Both the position numbers and the translations under genes were made by a program. This document shows, in pieces, positions 33,801 through 45,380 of a stretch of 64,000 bases of DNA (within the stretch, counting starts at the first letter, position 1; every line of letters starts with the position of its first letter). This DNA comes from Bactericera cockerelli (Eukaryota > Arthropoda > Insecta > Hemiptera > Triozidae), in assembly GCA_024516035.1 (NCBI GenBank), contig CM044958.1:25744727-25808726 (forward strand). The letters run 5' to 3'. The notes under the pieces were generated by a model. The model did no database searches and was not told the origin of the DNA. It saw only the letters and a list, made by a program, of their open reading frames with translations.

Positions 33801-36800
33801 ACCCGCGGTACCTATGTACTTGCGGTAACTTGCGAGTTCCATTGTGATACTCACTGAAGCACTGCTAAAGGGAATGCTTACTTATGGTAGTAAATAAATA
33901 AGTTAGGAATTTTATTAAAAGTTACAGATAGAACATTGAAGTCAATTCTTCTGATGGCAATGCTCCCAACACGCTGGCAGCATTACCTCTCTGGATTGTC
34001 ATGCTTATTTTTGCTTCTAGGTGACTCTTTGTAAATTTGTTTATAACGAATGCTTACTTTGTTTGAGCAGGATGACCAGAATGAACCAGACGCAATCGCT
34101 GAAGAGCCGGTCCAGGTTAGACTTGGACACATTGACCGTCCGCCACTTGAGTTGGAACTGGATGATCAGGTAGAGAACCGGGCCTGCGACCACAGCCGAC
34201 AGAATCAGGGGCGGCCACACCTGACAAGCACGTGAAACATGTTGGCAACAAAACAGGACTAAAGTTAAGATAAGCCAGACTGCCAGACTGTCCTTCAACA
34301 GTGCGCTGTGATTGGTTGAAACTCCGCCTTGAATATACACGTAAATGGAACGGTATTATTGCGTGTGTAATGCATAAAAAAATAAAATAAAATAAAAATA
34401 TCTGGCGTATCTTAACTTTAATCCTGTTTTATGTTTTGGTCAAAAGCCCCACATTTATAAACACCGCTATTCTGATGTTCATAATGTACATAAATAAAAT
34501 ACATATTGCAAAGAAGTTTCAGTTTGAGTGGTTTTACAAAATCTGCTGTTGTTTGCTCATTCGAACTTAATTAAGTATACAGGGTGCTCTCAAAACACAT
34601 CGCTATTAGTCTAGGGTGATACAACTTTTCAAGGGTAATCGAAAACATTCTATACAATGATAACTATTTTGTCGGAAATGTCAAAAGCCCACTGAATTTC
34701 ATCGAACAAAAGCCAACTAAAAGACTTGTAAGTCCCTGCATCCAGCAGGTTTATAGTAATAGTTTCTGTTACTTTTTTTTTTAATTTACGGTTCCCATGG
34801 GGATCCAATATACAAAATAATGAAGTACAAAAATTAACATTAAAATTACCTATTAAAAAAAAAAAAAAAATTAAAATACAAATGGTAACGATTTATTAAT
34901 AGCGTTATATAATTCTAGAATACTGGGAACTTTATCACAGAAAATATCTATACCTTCATCATTAGTCATCAGGTTCCAGAATTTGGCACATCTTTGGGAT
35001 CGGATGAGAAGATACCGTCACTCACCTTCCAATGGAAGGGCCGGATCAAGGCAAGCGCCTCGTTGAGGGTTTCTGGAGCGTGGGTGAGGAACGCTTCACT
35101 GTCGGCCAGTGTGAAGAACGTGAACTCCACCGCCTCATTCCGCTCGTGGGTGAGTGTGAGGTCGCCCATGAACATATCTGCCTCCTGATAATGGCGATAT
35201 TAACGATCATTTATTTTTTATTTATTTATTTTATTTATTTACACTTTATTAGGTAGTAGGACATCTCTATATATAAAACAGAAAAAAGGACTACCTACCT
35301 ATGTTTGTTTGTCCGGAGTTGTTTAGCCAAAACGGTAAGAGATAGCGAAAAATGTCTCAGAATTGACCCCCCCAAAACCATTATCGCTTTGTCCAGAAAA
35401 ATTATAAAAAGTTCAAAAAGGCATTCCTGTCCAGCAGTACGGCCATGCCTTAGTAAATTTGAAATTTAGTCCCGTTGCAAAGCACGGGCAAACGGCTAGT
35501 ATTATATACAATACAAATAATTACAAATGAAAATACAATATACAATATAATAGAAGAAAAAATAAAGAAAAATAATAATAAATATATACATAATACATGT
35601 CCTAACTAAAGGGCGGGGTTATTGCCTTAGTCATAATGTGTAATATAAAAACAAAAATAATATTACACCGCACCAATAAAATAAACTGGTGTGAACATCA
35701 CACGACTTTCTAGAACCCACCAGAACTTGAGCAGGTTTTTTAAAAGGTTTTGTTCATAATATGAAGGCGTTTAGTGAAAAACGCCAAAATCCACCAAAGT
35801 ACAACAAATAAACTTTTCGGCGGAAATGGGGTTTTGGCATAACGGTTGAAGATATCGAAAAATGTATGGGAATTGACCCCCTTAAACCATACATACAACC
35901 TATGAAACCAAGAAATTTTTATCTAAAAAGTAGTTTTTGGAGCCGCCGGTGGCGGAATTTGCCTGGCGGTGGGTGGATCTATAAGGCCGTCCGATCAGGT
36001 TTTTGCCCCAGAAAAAACGTCTGACCTTAATATTTTTGGATTCAAAGGAACATTCTCTTTCATTTGGTACCAATTTCATCTGTTCTCTCCGGTCTGACTT
36101 TAGAGCTGTCTCACCAGGGCTTTGCCCCAGAAAAAAAAAAGTCTGACCTTTGTGGATCTGAACTCTGAGGACTTTTCCCCGTAATATGAGAATTGGGCCC
36201 ATTTTACGTTTTTCATACGCCCGCCACGAGTTAACGCCCCAGCTGCGGCCGGGCAGACTTAGCTTTTCGGAGTTTCATTCCCCATCATACCTAGGGGTTG
36301 AAAATTTTGTACTAAAATTTTGTACAGAAAGAAAAGTATAATTTTGTTGAAACGTACCCGCGAAGTCACAAGACCCAGGGCTCCTGTATAGCTGCCGTTG
36401 ATGAGAGATCCCTGGTTTCTGTCTGGAGGATCCACAAATAAATATCTGCATTGAGAATCACAAATTCGATTAACATTATAAGGTGTGTATAAAATAAATG
36501 CACTATTAGTTCTGTGAACTGTAAACCTCACACAGATTCTATTTTAGAATAAAATTATATCAAGCATGAGGATTGAGGATATTGAGACCTTTCATTCAAT
36601 ACCCCATCGATGAGTTTTAATTAAAAAATATCAACCAGCCCACTTTTGGGGCCCTTTTTTGATTTTTTGTAGGTCGGTGGTTCAAGTACCGGGTTCAGCG
36701 AAGATTTAGTAAAGCGAGTTGTGTAGTTGTGATATCACGAAAGTGATTAACACAAATACGAACTTAATGACGAAGTACTAAGGCGCAGCTGGTCTTACCT

Positions 36801-39800
36801 GAAGTTGAGTTTGGACGCCAGCAGAGACAGAAGCTTGTCATCTCTTCCACTCTCTATATGCTTGATGGTGTCATTCTCATAGTAGACGAAATTCCAGGGT
36901 GGTTTCTGCAACGGTAAAAATAAAAAAAAAGACTAGAGGAGGGACTGGGGAACTAGAAAAACATAATATTATATACATAATAAAACCTATTTTTGGTAAC
37001 ACTTAGGGGGGTGTTACCCTCCATTCGCAGGAAAGTCACAAAACTACTACTCACATTAACCTCACCCAGCCTGGGGTGCTCCAGAATGCCAGCATCACGA
37101 AGTCTTAACCTCACTGGACGTTGCTTAACTTCCATGATTCTACGAGAACCGGTGCATTCGCTGACGCTGGCTTTACTTAACTTCAGTGATCCATCAGGTT
37201 AATTCTTCAGACATTTCTGGTATAAATTAAAAATTCAAGGTGTGATTTTCGCTGGCTAACTGCTATTTACAGAGTAAGATAACAGAAAACTATGCCAGCA
37301 AAGTTTAGAATAGAATAGATTATACCTTGTTTATACTGCCGAGGTAAGACTGAAAAGTAACTTTACTTAAGCAGTCAAACATGCCTTATATATTTTGTGG
37401 GATAAATATTTTACATATTAATACATAAAAAAATATGTTTATTCAAAAATAAAAATAAATAAATCACTTGTAGTTAGTATATCACTAACATGTAGAATCG
37501 GAATGAGTAGGATTCGGCCGTGGAAGTTGGAGTAGACTTTGATGGCGGGTGGAAGGAGAGGATATTGGAAGAGACCCTTCTTGATGGGGGTCAATGACCA
37601 CCAGTTTACTCGCTCTAGAGATCCTTTGCTGTTTGAAGACGCCTGATTGTACAGGATTTGATAACTGTTCACAAAAGCATAAAGTTAAAAAAAAATATAT
37701 ATCTAAATAGTGTAAACATAGATATAATTTAAAGCATAAACCTTTTAAATTGTATGAGTCTTAAAAAATTGCTAATTACGCACATGTGTGTCATCAAGAC
37801 CTCGAATTTTGAACAGTCAAAATTTATTAGGCAGAGGAGAGATTATGAAGCTCCCTAATAATTAATTAGAGATCTATATAATATTATTTATAAAATTATA
37901 AATATAGTACAAACACAAATATTTTAAGAAAATATAATTGCACCCCAGGCTTGACCTCATCTATTAGTTAACTTACACTTCCATCATAATTATAATCAAT
38001 AACTTACCCCAAAACCTGAACTTTAATGATTTAATCTCTTTAAAAACTTGCAAACTACGCAAGTTTTAGAGAGATTGATTGTAACGCCGACCGACCACAG
38101 TAGGTTCATCGATAAGGCGGCGGCGGACTTGTAACTTGGAGGTCGGTGGTTCAAGTCCCGGTTTCAGCGTAACTTTAGTAGAGCGAGTTTGAGTAGTTGT
38201 GATATTACGAAAGTGATTAACACATTAAAAAAAAATACAATGCCGAGTCTTTACATGGTCGGTCGGCAATTAGCGGACCGCGGTCCGAATCCGGACCGCG
38301 AAGCATATTTTTGTCCGGCCCGCGAACAAAATTTTAGGTTCGAAAAATAATATTTTTTTCTCTTTCTTAAAATAAAATAAAATTGATTTGCAAGAAGAAG
38401 TAGTCCTAAAAATGTGCAAAAGACAGTATCAACAGAAGAGTTTTTGTGTAAGAAAGTTCCAAAAGACTAATGGTTCTTATTAATCCGGACCGCGGAGGTT
38501 TTTCTCTTGTTAATTTGGACCCTAACAGAATTTCATTGCCTACCCCTGCTCTACATGGTTCATTAACTAATTTTTAACTTACACCCCGGGTCTGGTCTTG
38601 GCAATGACAATAATCTTCATGGCCTCTAGGATATTCTGCTGAAAGAATCTACTCAACTGAGGTTCAGGGGAGATGAAGATGTAGAATATGTGACGTCTGA
38701 TCATTTTGTCGTTCTTCTGAATCTAAAATGAAGATGTAGAATGTAATAATATGTCGTCTGTTCATTGAATTTTATACGCCTACTGAATCTAAAATGAAAA
38801 TGTAGAATATTTTTTTTTTATAGGCTGGGAATTTTTTATTGAACTATAACAGAAAGACTTCATTCAATGAATTTGGGAAGGGGAATGAGCCCGCAATGCA
38901 GGCTGCATTCCCCCTCTGAATGGCCAGGCTTAGACGTTGGATGAGGTAGGATTTGATGCCCGATCATTTTACACTACTTCTGAATCTAGAATAAAGATGT
39001 CATTTTCTTCTGAATGTGAAATGAAGAATGAAGATAATATAGAATACATTATGTATGATGCCTGATCATTTTGTCCTTCAACTGAATCGAGATTGAACAT
39101 TTAGAATAAAAATAATCTTCAGTGGAAGGTTAACCACCAAGTGAGGTTAATGCTCAAACCATTTTCCACCACCTGACACTCAATATTAATGACGCCTGAT
39201 CATTTTGTCGTTCTTATGAATCTAGAAATGATATTTTCGGTATCGTTAAAGGATTATTATCAGAGAGTAGTAAGCTACAGTAGTCAAGTGTCTATAGAAT
39301 CAAATGGAAAAGGTGTGGCATAAAATTATGTTTTTAAAGTAAGAGAAGAACTATACCTAACCAAAACAATTTATTAAAATTTAAGAAAAAATATATTACC
39401 TTTAGGAGAATTTCTTCCATGAGGTATTTTCGTACATCTATCACGTACACTAATTTTCTAAGCTTGTTTTGCCATCGTCCAAAATCTTCTAGAAGCTGGA
39501 ATATAGAGAAGTTCTAATTTGAAGAGAACAAAAGCAACCAGGAGAAAACTATGTCTATCAAGTTGTTGGTTTATCTAACGCCCAAAATACAATACATACA
39601 TATAAACAAAATTCTTTAATCTGCTGACTGACAAGAGCCTTGTGTATGTTACAGACAAAACTTGCCTGGGTTCACATAATGAAAGGGAGAGGGGAGAATT
39701 TTTTTTTTTTTTTTTTCTTAAGACTAAGTTAAGATAAGACTTATTAAACGATTTCCGCTTATGAAATCTAATTTTGATAGGAAACTCTCAATATTTGAAG

Positions 39801-42800
39801 TAACATGGTACCCTACAACCTATAACACAGAATTTGAAAACTTATTTAATTTTTGATATTTTTTAAAAATTGAAACCCATCAAGTTTCATAAAAAATACG
39901 TATGTATGTACTATCTTGGTCTTTTTGGCTGAGAGTTCAGCGTGTCTTTCTCTGAACTTCTAGGTTGTTTTGATTCCCGCCTGAAGCCTGAGGTATAAAT
40001 TTTCTACAGAATATTTTCACCATGACTGATTGTTTCTTTTCTAGCCCACCTACTCAGAATATTGACATGGCTTAGTAGTTAAACGTCTCATATTCATAAT
40101 TTTAGCACCACTCACGATGCAGGCACAATAAAACAGGCTTGTTGAAGTTTATGTGTGCAGCTGATTTTTATGAGTTTTCAGCGAATGGAGTGTGCAGACG
40201 TCTTCAATGATCGTCGTTGATATATAAATGTACGAGTAAAAGTATTTATAAATAAAAACGTTCAAAATTACAATTGAATGCGTGTCTCGAAAAACGATCT
40301 ATAAATGGGTTTACTTGAAAATAATGATATGAGGGCGGTTTGTAATACATAACTATATGTTGCTTCATATTTTTTTAAGAAAAAAAAATAAAAGACCCTA
40401 TTTTGAAAATATTTTCCCGAAAAAAAGCCATGTATTACCTATTATGTATAATACATATATGGCTTTAAATTAAAAAAAAAAACCTTTAAAACCCCCTTCA
40501 AGCGAAAACCACTTCCAGAATTTGTAACATTCAATTATAAAACAGTTTACGTATTTCATATCTTGCGAGCGGTTGAAAAAGTAATGTGAGAGTGACAGTC
40601 CGCCGTTTTGCAAATCCTGGAGAAGATTGTTCTTTGAAACGTTTCCTGGAATAAGAGAAGATGGAAATTTCTCGGATTTACTAACAAACAAGATTGATTT
40701 TTGTAGTATTGTGGCCAGTCACAGAAAAAGCTTATTCTAGTTTTCAAAGTTTGTGTTGAAATAAATGTTGTTACGTTCTACAATTCCCTCATGTTTTTAG
40801 TGTATTAATTAGATAGAACATTTGGCGACGAGATAAATGGCAAACAAAAAGTTACTGGGTCACATTGAACAGTTCAATGAAGAGGAAACCGACTGGACTT
40901 CGTATGTGGAGCGGCTGGAGCTTTTCCTGGAGTGCAATGGAGTCACTGAGGAAGACGAGAAGAAAGTAAAGATTGCACTGACCTTGATGGGCGGTAAAGT
41001 ATTCGCCGTGGCTAAGGATTTGTGTTTTCCAGGAAAACCACAAGAGGAAAAGTGGGACGATCTCAAGGTAAAACTTCAAAATTATTTTTCACCTAAGAAA
41101 TATTTTCTTACAGAACGAATTAAATTTGAAGAACGTACACAGCAAGTAGGTGAATCCGTACAAGAGTACGCGAGAACAATTAAGGCGATTGCTGCTGATT
41201 GTAAATTTGGAAATGGTTTGAAAGAAAGACTTAGAGACAGGTTGATGAGTGGACTTCAGAATAAAGATGTGAAAAGAAAATGTAGAATGGAAAAAGAAGA
41301 CAAATTAACATTTGATCTAGTGCTACAGACTGCTATTCAAATTGAACAGACAGAAAATGATCTTATAGACGAAAATAAATTGCGAGAAGTTCACAAGTTT
41401 GAAAATAACCAGCGACATCCCCAAATTGCTCCTCACAACAGTAAAAATAGATCTAACGACAGATTTTCTAGTTCACAGATACAAGCAGGGAAAAGCGACA
41501 TACAGTGCGTCTGTTGTGGTAGACATGGCCATGATTTCACTACATGCAGGCTGAGGTTCTACAAGTGCCATGTTTGCGGGGGTCAAGGACATCTGAAGCG
41601 GATGTGTAAGGGTCAGCAGAAGCAGCATTACGTGGATGTTGTACAGAAAGTTGAAAACAGCACCATGGAAGAGAATATTTCACATTTGTTGTCCATCAAT
41701 AGTTTGAACTATGTGGAGAGGTTTCAAGTTAGTACGCAAGTAGAGGGTAAGCCTATCAAATTTGAATTGGATACGGGTGCCTCGGTGTCAATTATATCTG
41801 AGAAACTCTATAATGAAATGTTTAATGATATAAGATTAGAACAAACTAATTTAAAATTGGCATACTGGGGCAATGAAAGTGTACACTTACTGGGTTGTAT
41901 AAACGTGAACGTAAAAATTCAGTCTGAGCAGCATGAATGCACCCTATATGTGCTCAAAGGAACTGGATGTGCCCTTCTAGGAAGAGAATGGATATTTATG
42001 TTTAATACATGAAAAAGTCATTTTGAATGTTTCCAAAATAAAGTTAATAAAATTGTAACATGTAAAGACATTGAAAAAATAATTGATATGTACCCTAATG
42101 TTTTTTCCCAAAGATTGGGCAAGTACAATGGCGAGAAAGTAAGCTTGAGGTTGACCGCTGATGCTAAGCCCAAGTTTGTGCAGCCGAGGTCTGTACCGCT
42201 GATGCTGAGGACAAAAGTTGAGGAGGAGTTGCAGCGCCTGGAACGTGAAGGTATAATCAGCAAGGTCAGCTACTCGCAGTGGGGAACGCCGATTGTACCT
42301 GTACTGAAGCCCAACGGTGACATACGTATCTGTGGAGACTATAAGGTAACATTGAATCCTTACTTACTACTTGAGCGCCATCCTATTCCTCGAATTGAAG
42401 AACTGTTAATTGGAATCAAGACTGGTGGTAAATTTTCTATTCTAGATCTCAGCCACGCATACACAACAAATGGTATTAGAAGATAATGCCAAGGAATTAG
42501 TAGCCATCAGTACACACAAGGGTGTTTATATATATAATAGAATGCCATTCGGTATATCATCAGCACCAGGTATATTTCAAAAAAGAATTTCGGAGGAGTT
42601 CCGTGACATAGAAAATGTAAAAGTTTATTTTGATGAAATTCTAATTTTTGGTGAGGATGAAAACGTTCACCATAAAACATTGATTCAAGTGTTGGACAAA
42701 TTGAATATGATGGGCTTAACTTTGTCTAAAGAAAAATGCATGTTTTTTCAAAAGCAAATTAAATTCTTGGGCTATCTAATTGACGAAGATGGTATTCGGC

Positions 42801-45344
42801 CGGGCCGGGAAAAAATTGAAGCTCTACTGCACGCCCCACAGCCTGAAAATGCGAAACAGTTGCAGTCCTTTCTAGGTCTAGTGAACTATTATCGAAAGTT
42901 CATTCCTGACTTGTCTGCTATACAAAAACCTCTAAATGATTTCTATTTTGCTGATTTCTATTTTGATGTCAATTGTCAGGAGGCGTTTCTTAAAATCAAG
43001 AAATTGCTAACTGAAGATAATGCACTACTTCATTTTGACACAACGAAACCAATCATACTAGCCTGTGATGCAAGCGCCTATGGAATCTCTGCAGTGATGC
43101 TTCAGCCTGATGATAAGAAGCGGGAGAAACCGGTAGCTTTCGCGTCCAGAAGATTGAACAAAGCGGAGGAAAATTACAGTCAGGTAGATAAGGAAGCATT
43201 AGCCATTGTCTTTGGAGTAAAAAAATTTGATCAACAGTTATGGGGTCAGAAGTTTACAATAAAAAGTGATTGTAAGGCTCTCACTAGTATATTCGGATCC
43301 AAACATGGTTTTCCTCAAATGGCAGCCAGCCGACTGCAAAGATATGCCGTTTTCCTTTCTGGGTATAATTTTGACATAGAATACATTACATCAGAAAAAA
43401 ATGTTCTCGCTGATGCATTGTCAAGAATGCCCCTCGATAAAGCTGGACCGGAATTAAATAATGCTAATTACTTGAAATTTATCTGTGAAAACAATGTAAT
43501 GGATACAGCTAAAATTCGGTCGGCAACTAATCAGGATGAGGTGTTACAAAAAATAAAGCACTATATGTTGAACGAATGGCCTGAGAGATCAACAATATCA
43601 GAAGATGAAAAGAAATACTATAGCAAGAGAGAGGAGCTTACTCTTGAGGATAATATTATCATGTGGGGTTATCGTGTGGTAGTGCCTGCTAGTTGCACAA
43701 GCCATTTGCTGAGAGAATTACATTTAAATCACTTAGGAATAACTAAAATGAAATCAGTAGCCCGTAGTTATTTCTGGTGGCCTGGAATGGATTCCGACAT
43801 CGAAAAAATTGCTAACAGCTGTCTTGAATGTATTCAGAATAGACCAGAGCAGCAGAAAGTGTCACTACACATGTGGGAGTATCCGACTGAACCGTGGCGG
43901 AGGCTACATATTGATTTCCTGGGACCTTTTCGTGGTAAGATGTATCTGGTTGTAGAAGATGCTTTTTCTAAATGGATTGAAGTGTTCAAGATGAACTCTA
44001 CAAACTGTCAAAGTGTTGTTGAGAAATTTTATGAATTGTTTTCAAGGTTTGGTCTACCAGATTATATAGTAAGTGATAATGGGCCGCCATTTCAGTCTCA
44101 AGAATTTAAAGCATTTCTTAGTAGGAACGGCATCGTACATAAGACAAGTCCACCCTATTCTCCTCAATGTAATGGACAAGCAGAATCTGCAGTAAAAATA
44201 ATCAAGTCATTTTTAAAGAAAATGCCTGACGATACACAACTACAGCGTTTCTTATTTGATTATAGAATTTCAAAACATACAACTACAAATAAGAGTCCAG
44301 CTGAGTTGTTGCAGAATAGAGTTTTGAAAACTAGATTTGACCTTATTAGGCCGAAAAAAGCCGAAAAAACTGAACCAGAAGAAAAACGTTATAGTAAAAA
44401 CTGTAGTATCCAAGATAACAGAGTGCAGTTCATGAAAACTTTCAACGAAGGTGAAAACGTATGGGTGCGAGATTACAAGACAAACAGTCATAAGTGGACA
44501 AACGGTGTGGTGCATAAGAAACTTGGCAATGTAGTTTATTTGGTACGTGTTGGTGTCCAGGTATGGAAACGTCATGCAGATCAGATGATGAAATTTAAAG
44601 GGGAGAGAAGTAGTATTGTTAATGAAGTTTTTCGTGAACCCGAACAAGCAAGATATGTGTATTCAAGTAAGAGTACTACGAGCAGTGCGGCAAGTGATTT
44701 CAGTGACGCCGAATATGAAAGCTGTGAGTCCAGTGATGAACATGAGGAGCAAGTCGAGTCAAGTCAAATTGAAAGCTGTGAGTCCGAGTCCAATGATGAA
44801 CATGAGAAACAAGTGGAGTCAAATCAAGTTGAAGAACCTCGGCGGTATCCTAGACGTCTAAACCGTAGACCACCAGAGCGATACCAGTGATGTCAACTTG
44901 TGGTGAAGCGAACGCTTTTTTATGCACTGGGAGAATGTAGTATTGTGGCCAGTCACAGAAAAAGCTTATTCTAGTTTTCAAAGTTTGTGTTGAAATAAAT
45001 GTTGTTACGTTCTACAATTCCCTCATGTTTTTAGTGTATTAATTAGATAGAACAATTTTAAGTGAACATGGTAATTTAAAGACACTCGGTAGGTATAGTG
45101 CCAATTATAGAAAAAATACTTCTATTTTGTTCGTGAATGGATGGATCACTTTTCCACTAGTGATATTATTCAAAAAATTATTTAAGCACTTATAATTATA
45201 TTCTCAAAGGATTTCCTGTATACAAGTAATTGTTTGAAAAGAGAAAATAGCATTTTTCCTACATAGGTATGATTCATTTTAATTACAGTTTAAAGACCTT
45301 GTTTTTGAATTTTTTTATTATTAAATATCAAAGCTCAATAATGG

Positions 45345-45380
<36 letters not shown>

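Larger units (their letters stand above)
40702..45054 (+). mobile_element. Ty3/gypsy LTR retrotransposon, complete but inactivated, in Ir40a intron 2
   Basis: Two 119-bp LTRs (40,702-40,820 and 44,936-45,054), each TGTAGTATTG to AGATAGAACA, are flanked by ATTTT on both sides (5-bp target duplication). A likely primer-binding region TTTGGCGACGAGATAA follows the 5' LTR, and a purine tract GGGAGAA precedes the 3' LTR. Gene order gag, protease, RT, RNase H, integrase identifies Ty3/gypsy. It lies antisense to Ir40a. Confidence 0.95.

Noticed and set aside
34050..34235. Plus-strand ORF opposite exon 10
   Set aside because: Antisense shadow of the M1/pore exon.
44616..44861. Separate ORF near the end of the intronic gypsy element
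   Set aside because: Alternate frame of the acidic repeat tail of pol.
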